From Psilocybe azurescens (Eukaryota > Basidiomycota > Agaricomycetes > Agaricales > Agrocybaceae): a stretch of DNA of 64,000 nt. Below the pieces are notes generated by a model, which saw only the letters and a list, made by a program, of their open reading frames with translations, had not been told where the DNA came from and did not search any database. Shown here piece by piece: positions 23,188 through 35,430 of this stretch. The first letter of the stretch is position 1, and each line of letters starts with the position of its first letter. Made by a program: the position numbers and the translations under genes. The stretch lies in the NCBI GenBank assembly GCA_023853785.1, contig JAJIRX010000659.1, positions 43,442 through 107,441 on the forward strand, in the 5' to 3' direction.

Positions 23188-23826
23188 TCAAGTGCAAGTC
23201 TTTGAAGTTGAAACGGAAACCTGGCGAGATTGATCCTGAGCCAAGAAAAGGATTGGGGGAGTAATCAACCCCAGGACGATATTAATACGATGATAGTTAT
23301 TTAAGAAACTGAGAGGACCAAAATGCAATTGGATAAGCCACTGCAGTTGCATATGGGGCACGAAGGGGGAGGCATAGAAAGAGGACGGAGTTGGACCACA
23401 CTGCGTCACTTTGTGAGCGCGAAGGATTTTTAGTGTGCGGATTGTTGTCCGTTGATTTTCCACTCCAATGATGAGATTCAAAGAGAGGAATATCGAGCAT
23501 GGGGCCACTGGCCATGTGCCATTAATGAGAGAAAGAGTGTCAAGGCAGTGTTTAAAACCGCACCTGGTACCTTCTCGTAATGAATTACATACTTTACGAC
23601 TCATGAGGTTGAACGGAATGTCCAGCACATGGAGGCAGTTCCGCAGTATCCAGGGAACGTTTAACGTTGTACCGTTGTTATCATGTAATCGTAACTCTAT
23701 ACATACATCACCGCAAACGAGTGTTTCCATTTGTCCGTAATTTTCACTGCAAACTTTGACTTCGTTGCACTCATTGTAGGTCCGAAAGACAGCCTTATCT
23801 TTGATTAAATGCTCGCGTATTTCCAT
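23188..23826 (-). pseudogene. Ty1/copia polyprotein fragment, longest copy
   Basis: An open frame of 212 codons begins MEIREHLIKDKAVFRTYNEC. It contains the strand-turn pattern VCIELRLHDNNGTTLNVPWI and LRNCLHVLDIPFNLMSRKV, which matches the end of the copia protease fold and the NLLS segment leading to the GAG-pre-integrase domain. There is no DTG/DSG catalytic motif, no integrase core and no RT, so it is a fragment. Similarity with R1 ends at about 23813, inside the first codons. Its uninterrupted frame contrasts with the stops in the R1 copy. Confidence 0.5.
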
Positions 23827-23849
23827 TCAGGACAGACCAAGAATGTGTA

Positions 23850-24082
23850 TACCATTTCACAAGGGCATGCGAGAAGCAAAGCAGATACAGCACTGAAACA
23901 GCTAATAATACGATGAAGCGATTCACATTCATGGCCGGTTTGGTTACTGTAGGGCACATTGTTGAAGTCTCCCTTCTAGGTATGGGGAACAACTTACGGT
24001 AAAGATACACTGTTCCAATGATTATCATAGTGTATATACCTGACATAGTACGTGAATACATAACTCTTATAATGATAAACAT
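23850..24082 (-). pseudogene. Possible exon of a fungal multi-pass membrane protein
   Basis: The minus-strand frame reads MSGIYTMIIIGTVYLYR, then a short polar loop and NRFIVLLAVSVLYLLCFSHA. A hydrophobic helix starting GIYT, then a second helix ending in an LLC..H motif, is a common start for Agaricomycete seven-helix proteins. No following exons could be placed, because the copia fragment starts directly downstream. It is treated as a remnant. Confidence 0.3.
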
Positions 24083-24099
24083 AGAGACGTACCAAAAAT

Positions 24100-26620
24100 A
24101 AAATTCAATAGCATCGTTCCATTGAGGCTGCCGCTAATATGAGATATATGATATATCTCTATGCCATCGACTAAACTGGGTGGGGCCATGAGGAAATACA
24201 GTAAACTTAAGGCAATGCACTTACCGAAAACTTTTTGTATATATATTGGTCAGATATACTATTCATAGCTTCATATTCTGATATCAATTCCATTTAATAG
24301 TTGCCATATATGCGAGCCGGAATTATCACTCCATCCCACTCCATCCCATGGTTCAATCCATTCAATGGACAATTATATACTCTACGTATTTATAGCTCGT
24401 GGGATGAGCAACTGACATGATGTCGGACTTATAGTTCCATCCTGGAATAATTCTATGTATTATTTTTAATCTACATCCTCAACAGTCAGTAATCGCAACA
24501 CTCAGTCTCATTCGCGGATATGAAGCCCGTCCATTCACAAATGTGGCCACCATTGAGATCAATTGATAACCCGCATTGGAAAGTTTTCACAACGGCGGAT
24601 CAGCCAGTGGTATTAGGGGAACTGGCACCGTCGAATTCATCATCCAGACGACGCGCATGTTACATATCTAAATGCCTGGATGGAGTGATGCGTGAAATCG
24701 CAGGCAAACGAAAGCCTTCGTGGTGACATTGTTGAGCAACCGGTGGATTCTCGCTCGGCATCATTTGCAACGCGTTCAAGCAGAGCTTAAATGTCGATTT
24801 GCTTGCTGTATAGTACTACAAGACCCTGCTCGCGTTTCTAAAGATCCATCGATTGTAGAAACAGAACACCGCGCTCCTATTGTTTGGCCCACATCAACGT
24901 ACACTATCTGTTGGTTCAATAATTTAGTATTCCCGTCTTGAGACACCAGTTTGCAGCTGTCACCGGCATTCAGATATAACTATAGTCTTAGGTGACGTAG
25001 AGTAGTACTACTCTACGTCACCTAAGAAAGATGAACAGCCAACCTTTAGTCTCTATCATTCCTGTTCTCCTCGTACATTCTCTGTAGGTTAATACTTCTC
25101 ATTGAAACGAGTATGAAACTTTATTCCAATTACTACTCTCCCCTTGGCGTATCTTGGACCACGATCGCCTCCCTGTACCCAGTACCCCCACCCCTCAGAA
25201 GGCTGTGGCGGAAGAGACGACAACAAGGGCTGTTGTGGACTCATTTAAATATCTCCCACCTTCAGCGCTAGGTCCGTGGTCCGATTTAAATGCCTGTTCT
25301 TGTACAACAACACTAAATGTCTAATACTCAACCCTTTACAACCCTCGACACTCTTCCTTTAGCACAGAAACGATGACTATATCTTCATATTCCGACTATA
25401 ATATCCTTCTTATCTGGGTCAGCTCAGAATTTGACGACATACCGATCTCGATAAGTTCCCCGCCACACTTCCTTGGCAGTTTGCTTCAAAAGAACTGACA
25501 TCTAGATTAATCTCTCCTCTAGTTCCGCTTATGAATCAATACTTAACAATAAACGGCAGAGCTAGGGATTTACCTTGTCCATAATTCCCATAATGCAGCA
25601 TAACATGTCTTAAGTGAGTATCGCTTGCAGGTTGATGTAGATGCAATGGACATGAGCGGAAAATAGAGATTCGACAATGACCAATAGACATAAACGCTGA
25701 CGAGACATTCCTCCCAGCGTCGCCCCTTTGGAATACACTAGTAGGTGTATCACTTTCCTACGAACATCCTCATAGTCATTCACCAATATATTGATATCTT
25801 CACACCTTCCTGGAACCTTTTACACAGAGTTCCGGATCCCCGCCCAACCACGAATCACCAACAAGGGATCCATCCATCGTGTTACTCGGACATCGCCGTA
25901 TTGCTATGGTGCTGGCAAGTGCTTCCTACCTCGTCGTTGGACACTGCAACTTCAGCGTCGCAGCAATAATTGCCCAAAAATATGTTCCTATTTGCCCACT
26001 TCACAAGAATTTTCGAATACTCTCTCGGGTTCTATGAAGACTAGAGGACATACGTACCCTCGATCAGCGAGAGCATACAATCTTCCGAGTAAAGCCGGTT
26101 ACAGAGGCCTTCTTTGATCCTTCCGGCTTTGTGGATGGTAACAGTAATAGCTGCAAGAAACGAAGGGCTGTATTATGACTATCAATGAGTGTATCGTCAG
26201 CGGTGTGAGGCCAGGTACCATAAATCTTACACTGTATGCATAAGGTGGTGTAGGAGCATGAAGAGAGGGATATAGGTGCCTGGTAGCGTATGTTGTACAA
26301 GGGGAGAAGGGGTAATGGAGTCTTGTGGTTGGGGGTGACCCGTTTGGAGGTAGTCGCCCATTACTGTTGTCAAATGCGTTGGCAATGAGTAGATAAATGG
26401 GCAGGACCAGTTTAGATACAACATCTTATTGGACTACTGGATACTTAACTTTAGCGTGAAGGTCATTAAGTTTGACTATTCCAAGTTCAAGTAGGTGTCA
26501 TTGCTTTCGGGCCATCCTGTTGTTTAACAGAACCTTATTTAGTTGGTAATTAAATGATGTTCCACCGCGGTGGGCGATTAGTTGGTTAAGAATTTTGTAG
26601 ATAGGAGCTATCGATTATCG
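24100..26620. other. Long stretch without a supported gene
   Basis: No open frame here has exon-intron logic or recognisable motifs; the longest (25791-26117, 108 codons) is unremarkable. The one distinct structure is the perfect palindrome at 24987-25026. The stretch may hold decayed genes or regulatory sequence. Confidence 0.4.
24987..25026. repeat. Perfect 40-bp palindrome
   Basis: The 20 bases CTTAGGTGACGTAGAGTAGT are followed immediately by their exact reverse complement, with no spacer. It contains TGACGT and ACGTCA half-sites resembling CRE/bZIP (TGACGTCA) halves. Its origin and function are unknown. Confidence 0.95.
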
Positions 26621-26677
26621 TGCATCATCCCATTCTAGCTCTTTTCTATTTGACGCTCACTGGGATTATTTCTAAGA

Positions 26678-27648
26678 TTACATCGACTAGAAGCGAAATA
26701 TAAACGGTTAAATACATGAGGGTTAGGAATTAAGCTATGACAACAATAGCGAACCGGTTTTGAAATTCCATCAATATCAGCCACGGCAACACGGTCAAAA
26801 CACATAAAACTTACCACAACAAATTTCTTGAATGCTTCGAAGCACTGTAGGACGATGTGCCTATTTTCTAATGGCCGCATCCCTTTTCCATGATCGCCGT
26901 AATGGGAGCTGTCTGGTACAGGTGGGATAAACCGCAAGAAAATTGTCTCTTCTGTGGGGTAGGAAGCTGTTGATATTGCTTTTTCCAAGGTGTCGGTGAC
27001 TGGAATCAGGTAAAAGACTACAGCGCTGCCGATCATCACAATACCAGGAATACGCTTATAGGTCAGCTTTGGTAGTCCTGCTAACGTACGACTCCCGTTG
27101 TTATGATGAAAGGCAGCGATTGCTTCAGCGACAAGCTGGGGTTCAATGTCTTGAAGATAACCTTGACCTTGACGCTGTCAAGTCATCAGAAGGATTGATT
27201 CCGGAAGCGAATACAAATTCACCCTATCTTCCTTCACAAGCAGACTAAATAGATTGTTTTCCATCACGCAGACATCGGCTTTCGCATCTACTCTGTGACC
27301 GGCCATGATGAAGCTGATATCCTTCCTGGAACGGATAAGGCTCTGTCGGCCACTATTGTATTTCATTAAGCGCAAAAGGAGAGCAGCGAAGTCATCCACA
27401 GCTGATTCTTCGAATGCATTTTCCACAGACGACAGATGCAGAAAGAAGTCCCGTGCGTCCTCCGATATGTCATCATCATCTGGCATCTGCAAGTTATTGA
27501 GGATTGTCTCGGAAATAGATGGTTGAGGCAGGTCAGGATCCTCGAAGAATAAGGTAGCGTTAACGGGGGCCACCTGGATGTTGAAGGCGAGAAGCTCGTT
27601 AATGGTCCAGTCGCTGCCCGACTTAGCTGATCGAATGAGGTTCGCCAT
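26678..27648 (-). CDS. Uncharacterised 264-aa Agaricomycete protein
   Basis: Three exons (27648-27223, 27174-26815 and a 9-nt last exon 26686-26678 ending in TAA) are joined by GT-AG introns of 48 and 128 nt. The first two introns keep the frame exactly. The protein starts MANLIRSAKSGSDWTINELL and continues through a conserved ESAVDDFAALLLRLM block, RSRKDISFIMAG, DAKADVCVMENN and LLVKEDRR. The second exon holds EPQLVAEAIAAF, a GIVMIGSAVVFYLIPVT strand segment and MRPLENRHIVLQCFEAFKKF. I recall this order from a family of unknown function that is expanded in mushroom genomes; the nuclease-like look of the D..K..VxxD core is only a guess. This is the most intact single-copy gene in the window. 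Confidence 0.7.
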
Positions 27649-27762
27649 GGTGATGATGATAAAAACATAGGACAGGAATATCTTTTGGCGCGGGAAAGAC
27701 TGATGTCACGGCTGTCACTTTGGTGGGGTGGGGTATGCGGTCATAATCGATAAGGTCACTGA

Positions 27763-28392
27763 GTGGTGACCGATGTGGAACATATCAAATTCAAATACGG
27801 AAGGCAGTTCGTCTCAAAGTGCATAACTATTACCGCTCTTAATTTCTGGACGAATAATTATCCTCCTACTCATTCCCTTCTTGTTCTCCGTCTTCAATGT
27901 TTGCTCCATCATCGATATGAGTACGTTCTTGAGTTCCATCCTCAAAACCAAGCCAACGGCCGTCTAGAACAACTAGCCAGCCCAGAGACCAATTCCCACC
28001 TCTGGGAAGTTCGCTATAGCTTACAATTACATGTCTGGCTGTCCAGATCCGCCAATATTGCTGAAATGTCTCCCGATGATCCTAAACAAGGCCCGGCATT
28101 TGTCGATTTATTACTAGAGGAAATAACACCGAAGATAGACACCAATAGTATTCCGTTGCATCCAAAGGAGGCTTGTCTCCCATGGCACACGTTGCTCTGC
28201 TATGCAAACGATCTGGTCTTCTTCAACAAAGAAAAAGAGGCATACGTGAACGGAGACGTATTATATCTCATCAACGTCGTTGACATGGTTCAAAAAGTAT
28301 TCAATCTACCCGATAGCAATTTTGCCAAATCGGCTGCGTTCGTTATTCAGTGGGAGATTGAGAAACAGATAGTTGCCCTGACATGGTTTTAA
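27763..28392 (+). CDS. Hypothetical protein, 209-codon open frame
   Basis: The frame is open from ATG 27763 to 28392. The start lies 115 bp from the divergent 264-aa gene, so the two could share a promoter region. The C-terminal half is the more protein-like part (SPDDPKQGPAFVDLLLEEIT, then HPKEACLPWHTLLCYANDLV and a helical segment ending in EKQIVALTWF). The N-terminal half may contain unrecognised introns; a GTACGT donor and a CTAG acceptor lie at about 27920-27966. No family was recognised. Confidence 0.4.
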   Translation: MVTDVEHIKFKYGRQFVSKCITITALNFWTNNYPPTHSLLVLRLQCLLHHRYEYVLEFHPQNQANGRLEQLASPETNSHLWEVRYSLQLHVWLSRSANIAEMSPDDPKQGPAFVDLLLEEITPKIDTNSIPLHPKEACLPWHTLLCYANDLVFFNKEKEAYVNGDVLYLINVVDMVQKVFNLPDSNFAKSAAFVIQWEIEKQIVALTWF

Positions 28393-28491
28393 CCTGGTAA
28401 CTAAAATTACCGTCATTTTTCTGTTGTATGAGGACTTGATGCAATTGAGTACCACCTATTACTCACAAGGTGCGAATCAGCGTATACATAC

Positions 28492-28670
28492 CTTTTTCTA
28501 CCAGCTATAGAAAGAGGATAGTTGGAAAACTCATAGTTTTTATGTGCGGGTGGCTCACTGTGCATGTACCCGGCAACGGCCGGGATAGCGATGTACTGTT
28601 GGAGTAGCCCTAGCTGGCCAACCCTAGCAGCTCGTATTGGCGAAGCTAGGAATGTCCGTCGAGCAGCCAC
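28492..28670 (-). CDS. Possible small mitochondrial protein, first exon
   Basis: From ATG 28670 the frame gives an Arg/Ala-rich N-terminus (MAARRTFLASPIRAARVGQL) typical of a mitochondrial presequence. It continues through YIAIPAVAGYMHSEPPAHK and NYEFSNYPLSIAGRKR to a consensus donor AAG|GTATGT at 28491. An acceptor (AACAG at 28421) exists, but the downstream exon would run antisense to the 27763-28392 frame, so the 3' end is uncertain. The protein family was not identified; a small respiratory-chain accessory subunit is one possibility. Confidence 0.35.
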
Positions 28671-28699
28671 GCAGCGGAGAGTCTAGAGCTAGAGTTCCG

Positions 28700-29815
28700 G
28701 CGATCAGTATACAGCGTTTATATATGTAATAGAGGTAAGACTGTCTACTTACATTGAAAATGTATATGGACTTTCGCTTCGGGAACACGTTATGGTGGAA
28801 GAACATGGGAGGACCAGATGTAGATTGACTTTGGAAGAAAATCCGTCAAAAGGTTTTCGCACTGCCAACCCGACGTGGACAATGGACAATGCAAACTTGA
28901 CGGTGCTCGGCATTAGGAGGATGCTTCATGATGAGGCGTGGTTAGATTTGACATTATTAAGACATATCGAGAAAATGCTTCCTGACCACGAGCATATTCC
29001 CTTGAAGTAAAGATGTAACATAGGGCGAGACACACGAATTTTAGTCAGATGACAGAGTAAGTAAGTGAGTGGTGTGATCGAATGGTGCCCATGCACCATA
29101 TAAACGCCTCTGGTCCACACGCCTGCGGTGTACGCTGCGTCGGCGGAGATGTCTTTGACCATGACTGATCGACGGCTGTTATCCTTTGAGTGAGAAAGTT
29201 GCAGAAGTTATTATCGTCTGAAGCTAGCAGAATGAGAAGAGTTCCGCATGAGATACGTACGTCCCTTTCGAGTGTGACGGGCTTACAATCTGTCTGCTAG
29301 AAGAGGGCGGGAAAGGAAGGGAGGGAACAGTGCGTTTTGAACCGAACGCCAGGGAAATTAGGAGTACCCACAAGGTCCATTTTTTGAGCTATCCCTGAAA
29401 TGGATTCATTTTCGGCACTCACACACTATGAAGCCTACTTAAAATTTTTTATAGCAGATAGTGCTTGCCCTTCAGTTGATCGAGGCCTCATACTTCAACG
29501 TCACCTTGACACCGTTCTCAATGTCCATGCAGTGTTCAAAGTGGTCAGTTAACCGAAAAAGGTCTTTGTATGGTGCATTTGTCGAAACCGATGTTTCGGG
29601 TGAGCCAGAGAATAGATAGTATAATGTTCACTACGTGGTGCATACTCCATTATTTCCCGTGAGAGGGCCAATGACTATGCCTGCCAGGCGTTCAAGGTCT
29701 CCCCATGAGCCGCCTACAGTAGCTCATCATCCGCCATATCGTGCACTACCACCTGGTCCCGCACAGCGCTCAATTTTACATGAGTAGCTCAACATAGCTT
29801 GTCTCCAATCGTCCA
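28700..29815. other. No supported gene
   Basis: A 72-codon frame at 28792-29010 (+, ending LLRHIEKMLPDHEHIPLK) could be a terminal exon but has no family resemblance. The minus strand near 29480 reads DIENGVKVTLKYEASIN and then a stop, which could be the tail of an unrelated gene remnant. Nothing firm was seen. Confidence 0.3.
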
Positions 29816-29819
29816 GATG

Positions 29820-32800
29820 TTCAAATACCTGTGCATGGTTGGATTGGAAGAGGGGCAGTGTCAAGGTGCTATATGTTGATTTAGCATTCCAAACGTGCAT
29901 TCTCCTGGGATTTGGCGGGTGAGGCGGCGCAAATGATATCGCATGGATGCATTCAGAAAGAGGGTAATTAGGAAAATGGTTCAGTACGGGCATGAGGAGG
30001 GCCGGAGCACGCCGGAGACGAATTAGAATTATACGCTGTAAACTCAGAATGTCAGACCTTAGTATGGTCAAGGAAATGAATGACACACCTGGAATTCTTC
30101 ATACTGTATACAAACAAAAGAAGGTAGGTGCGAAAATAATGTAGTAGTGAGTAGGAAAAGAATGGAATTACCTATGAGGTGCCATGGAATTTGAGGAGAG
30201 AAATTGGAAGGAGTAAGGTTTCAAGAAGCAGTGTTTTTCTCTAAATTTTATAGGCACGCATATGTACAAAACAATCTTGATTTATAAATTGGAAGTTCGC
30301 GGGAAAGGGACTCGGACAGATATAAGAGTGCTCTGTATGATATTCTGTCCTCGTGAAGTCGGCTCTGCATGATAGGATTCGAAGATGCAAAGGTTGAATT
30401 GAGGCGTGCTCGGTCAGCATGCTGGATATGCGTTGTCGGATGGGAAGTTGGCTGAATTAAGCCATTGCACATGTACGTATGGAGGAAGAGGGATTAGGAA
30501 GAGGAGGTCGGAGGTATAGATCATCCGACAGCTGGAATAAGTTCCGAGTTGTGGATTTTTCGTATACTATGACCTTTGAGTACTTGAGTGTTCGTTGATA
30601 CGTTATCTCAATCCAAAAATGACATGACTCAAATACACCGGTGATCCCATTGGCAATGAGATGTGTCGAGTGAGAAATGCGGGATTCAGTCAAAAACACA
30701 GCATTTTACTCGAAAGTCTAAGAGTATGACAGCTGCATAGATTTCCTTGATGTTTACTATTAGAAGGATGTGTAGAAGTCGATAATCGCGGGAGGGAGAA
30801 GTTTAGATATATTTCCAGGGCCGCTGATCACGTTTCAACCTCCCCTAAACAGTATCACACGATCACTCCGACGTGTGATCCCGTCCATTGGGTCGGTACA
30901 CGTGTATCTGAGGTCACACCAAGGCAAGTAGCGCTGTGACAAGGCCATCCTTTCGGAATCCTACCTGGTTCCTTTCGTCCTCATCCTAGCCGTCTGTGTG
31001 TAAAGCCGCTTGGGGCCTTTGGAGAGCTTCAGATACGACCACCCTCGACTTTTCAGCAGAGATAGCAACACCATCAGGCACATCTCACCTCACTTGCCCC
31101 ACCCCACCTCATCCGATCCATCCATCCATCCATACCCCCACCTCACCCATCCCCACATCCACCCCATAACACGGCACACGGAACCATGCCCTCATTCTCG
31201 CCCTTTCCGCAGCTCCTTCAGCAACGATCCAACTCTCCTCCCTCGAACGCCATGTCCCGGCGCTGTACCTGTACCCGCTGAACGACACCTGGGCACTGAA
31301 GCACATCGCCCTGACGAGCTTGCACACGAAGATCGGGCGGCAGACGAGCTCAAAGACGGCACCTAAGAAGCGGAATGAGTTCTTTGACAGTAAAGTGCTG
31401 AGCAGGCAGCATGCGGAGGTGTGGGAGGAGGGTGGACAGGTGCGTTCGCGTTTGAAGTCTTTTTTCTCTTTTTTGGTGGACTGACGTATGGGTCTTTTGA
31501 TTGTTTCTTTTGGATATTTTTATAGATTTATGTTAAGGATGTGAAGAGCTCGAATGGAAGTTTTATTTACGGCGAGAGGCTGAGTAGCGAGGGACACGAG
31601 TTGGATCCTTTCGAGCTCAAGAGCGATGATATCATCGTATGTCCCTTACTTTCCTCCTTTTCTTCCTGTCAACCTGCTCACCGCTCCCTCCTTGACAGGA
31701 ATTCGGCATCGACATTGCCGGCGAAGACAACAAAGCAAACATCCACCACAAAGTCGCTGCGCGCGTCGTGTGTGTGTTCACCGAGCAAGATGCGCAAGTC
31801 GCTGCCTGGGCGAAGCAGCATTCGCGGCAGCACCAGCAGATGCATGCTGGCTCTGGTACATGTGGGGGCTGCATGGGCAGCAACACCCGTATATTACGGG
31901 ACTGGGCGGCGTTGGAGGCATGGGCGACAGCCGCAGGGTGCGATTGGCGATTTGGGAGGGCTGAACGGCGGTGGCGCAGGTGTCAATGGCGCGCAACAAC
32001 AACCCCAATCGCAGGGCCAGCAACTTCCCCTTCGCCACCCGCCCACTCCCCAGCGCAAGCTCAAGCCCGGTCCCAGTAACTGCCCCGCCCGCAGCTCGCC
32101 CAGGACCTCGGAACATGGGCGGGATTGGGCTCCGCCCCCAGGCAAGACGGGGTTGACGTTCGATGTGATTTTGAGCAGGCTGCAGGGCGAGGTACAGAAG
32201 AGCCGGGAGACGGGGGCCGAGTTGGGCGGGTTGATGGGTGCGATGGGCGAGGTGGGGGATGTTCTCTTTGGGGGGTGAGTTTTTTTTTCTCTTTTTTTCG
32301 GGCGGGATTTGGATTTGGATTTGTGCGCAATGCACTTTGAGTCTTTTTGTCGCGCTGTCTTTTTCTTTTCTTATCTCTATTTCCATGCGCATATATGCTG
32401 ATTACATTCTCTTTTTATTCCACTTCTATCTAGCCTGCGAATCTTCCATCTTTCTCGGCTTATCTCCCGCCCGTACGCGCTCCGCCACCTGATGTAGCAC
32501 AACCACCAGCACCTGCTCAGACAGCATCTACTCAGCCAGCTGCTGCTACCCCGGAAGTTCGCCTACTCCTCCAGTCGCTGTTCCCGCCTCGATTTCGGTA
32601 GAGACGGGTGGGAAGGAGAAGGAGGGGTGACAGAAGCAGGGATGTCCACATTGCCGCCGCCTGCAGCAACAACAGCTTCGTCAGGGGCGGAGCGAAAACA
32701 ACCGATGTTCTCATCCGCTTCCTCCTCCTCCGCTGCGCCAGTTACCACTTCCACCTCAACTACCGCAAGCGACACCAACGCCCCTGCGCTTCCAGCGGGG

Positions 32801-35430
32801 ATCGTCCAGGACCTGCAGTCGCAGCTGCGCAACACGCAGGCGCGGCTCGCGGGCTACATGGAGCGGGTGCGCCAACTGGAGGGCGTGCTGCAGGAGCAAG
32901 AGGCGACGTGAAGGGAGATGGGGTGGACATGAGCGATCGGGCGAGGAGGGCGGATGTGAGTGGAGTCGCACGAGGGCGAGAATGGGGAATCCGAGTCCAG
33001 GTCGGATGTCGAGGCCAAACACCACGAACAGCGCCACACAGACACAGACCCAGATCGCTTAGGAGGAGCACACGAATGCAAAGATGGCGACATGCTCAAG
33101 CATGAGGTGACGAAGCTTACCTTGCAGGTGGCGAGCATCGTCGCGCTGACGGCGGCGCTGGAGCACCAGCATGCGCTCACGCAAGGCACGATTCGCGGGT
33201 TGGTGCGCAAGGTAGAGGAGCTTGAAGGGTTGCTGAGGGTGTTGCAGCAGCTGCTGTGACGACCTCTGCCTCCTCTGCTGCCGATGCATCTTCTACGCCA
33301 GCCCCAGCCCCACCGAGACCAAGACCGTGACCGAGACTGAGGGGGAAGCAGAGGCAAGCCCTGAGCACGACGACGACGACGCGCTCACACACACCTTCCC
33401 CAAGAAGATGCAGCTCTGGAAAAAGGCTGTCAAAGGTCAATGCAGCGCGGTATGTGAGGAGTGTGCAGACGTGTGTGCGCGATTGGATAGGGCGCGGGCG
33501 AGGTTGATGGAGCTTGGGTTGGAGCGGATGAGGGCCGCTGAGGCTTCTGCGCGGGCGGTGGTGGGAGGGTGTGGGAGGAGGAGAGAGAAGGGAAGCAGAA
33601 GCAGAAAACTATGCGAGAGGCGGATTGGTGACGCCGCCGAGTCCGCGCTTGCAGAGCTGGGCTCGGACTCTGAAAGGTAAAGAGGGGTCTGTCGCCGCTA
33701 CGGCTGTGGCTGCTGATAGTGGAAGTGGGAATACTAGCGAGGGCAAGGGCAAGGGCGATAGCGAGGGGTCTGGTGGAGAGGAGGAGGGGCGGCGACGGAG
33801 AAGGCTGTCGTGGGCACTGGAAAGGTGCTGGATCCAGAGACCAACCTCGCGACGCCTGAACCATCCGTGGTGTTCAAACTCTCCGAGAGCATCACGTCCT
33901 CGCTGGACAATGGGAGTCGGCCAAGGGCGCCATCATCATCCTTTGAGCGTGGACTCATCTGGGCTGGATCTCGATGCCGATTCGGTTTCTGGGCACCATG
34001 CTGACGAGGACGATGACGATGAGCAGGGAGAAGAAGAAAGAAGGGTGAGTGTTTTTATTCGACGTTTGCGAAGGATGCGTTGCTGATTATGTTCTGGGTT
34101 TTGTTTTTTTCGGTGTGGGTTTGGGCGGGGCTGATGTTTGCTTGGACGGTCGTGCTTCCTTCGTGGGTTTCTTCGATTTTCTCATTGTGGGCTTCTTCAT
34201 TACCGACCGCGTGGGTTTTATCGGTTCGTGGCCACATCGACTTGTCAATGTCATCGTCGGCAATTTTGGATTGGCTCGTACAGGCGCTCAACGGGAAGCT
34301 CTCGTCATCGTCAACGTCGTCACACGGGAAGGACCGGGACGGCAACAACAGCATCAACATGCAGATAACGGTGGGCGTGGTGCTGCTCAGCGTCACTGCT
34401 GCGGCTGTGTTTTGAAAGATGAAGCCCGAGTATATGGAGTCGGCCATCGCTCATTGTCTCTCTTCCCTTCTCCCTCGTTCTCTGCTCCTGCTGTCATGAC
34501 CCCGTCGTCACCACCACGTCGTTGCACTGCTGTATCGTCGTAGTCATCGTCACATTGCGTCACATGCATGGCCTCCCTGTCTGGCATTCAAGTCTGTCCT
34601 CAATATTCCCAAAACGACCGACATCGACATCGACATTGACATCGGTTCGATAATCGCACTTTCACGACATGGTCTTTTTAATGATGACTTTTCTTTGTCG
34701 TTTTCCTTTTCCCTTTCGTCTTTCCGACTTTCATTTATTTTTGTTTTTCCTGGTAGCCTGATAGCCCTCGTCGTTAAGTGTCTGCTGAAAAGACGAGTTG
34801 CTGTTACATTCTTGCTCGAGTTTGTGTTCGCCTTGGAACATCACTTGCTTTTATTCAGTTATTCGCATTCACTATTTCTTGGAATGCTATATCCCCTCTT
34901 GTTTCGCATGTCCGTCTAACTCTCCTTTATCTTATTAAAACTGCATATTTTTTCTGTCCTTTTTAACTCTCGCACTACGTATTAAATAACAACTTGAATG
35001 AAATTCTGTCATGACTTGAATGTCTGGGCCTACCGGCTGGCTTGACTGATGTACACGTGAGAGAAATTATATGTGTTTAGGTTCATTTCATGCGCAGTTT
35101 CTGTGAGAATAAGAATTGTGCTCATGAGAGTCAATGAGAATGGACCTGGGTAACACCTTTCAATCTTGTACCACCATCATCTCCTGATACTGTCTCAATA
35201 TATTTTCCATTACACCAACAAAATCTTCACAATAGACCACAGTGAACTCCAATGATATTGAAATTTTACAGTTGTTCAGCATCTCAATGTATGTCCTGTT
35301 TTGATGCCTGCAGCATATAATATTGATTTGTTGATTGGATCTTAGTGGATGTTATCATAATGTCTGTGTGTATTATATTTGTCTTGATAGAAATTGATAA
35401 TGTATGTGAATTTACTTTGTACATACAGTA
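29820..35430 (-). repeat. Composite repeat unit R3 (inverted)
   Basis: Relative to R4 this unit is reversed. The terminal repeat lies at about 34600-35430 (edge GTATGTGAATTTACTTTGTA near 35410), then FHA copy B on the + strand, then the spacer, which ends near 29820 at a position equivalent to about 53690 in R4. The secreted-protein gene and everything beyond it are missing. R2 and R3 thus face away from each other around 23.8-29.8 kb, with the unique genes between them. Confidence 0.85.
30965..34415 (+). pseudogene. FHA-domain, coiled-coil, tail-anchored protein (Vps64/SLMAP-like), copy B, broken
   Basis: The FHA domain is well preserved over exons near 31213-31439 (LYLYPLNDTWALKHIALTSL, then KIGRQTSSKTAP and VLSRQHAEVWEEGG) and 31526-31636 (111 nt, SSNGSFIYGERLSSEGHELD). 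A Gln/Gly-rich linker with LTFDVILSRLQGEVQKSRET and TGAELGGLMGAMGEVGDVLF follows to 32275. After that the coiled-coil region is frame-broken near 32555, has a deletion of several hundred bases near 32910 (EQEAT joins MSDRARR), and a premature TGA at 34413-34415 truncates the tail anchor (AAAVF then stop). The candidate first ATG is changed to CTG (30965). Copy B is the only one retaining the full linker. Confidence 0.75.

Larger units (their letters stand above)
14371..23813 (+). repeat. Composite repeat unit R2
   Basis: The left edge (GTATGCAATGAATTCACATA at 14370) matches the left edge of R4 at 47889. The unit contains FHA copy A, the spacer, an inserted 820-bp element (19806-20625), secreted-protein copy 2 and the copia remnant. 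Similarity to R1 stops abruptly near 23813, so the unrecognised ORF and the DUF6533 gene are missing here. Confidence 0.85.

Noticed and set aside
23795..24082. A complete membrane protein at the end of R2
   Set aside because: Only one exon-like segment with two helices is visible; no start context or downstream exons were found. It is listed only as a possible remnant.
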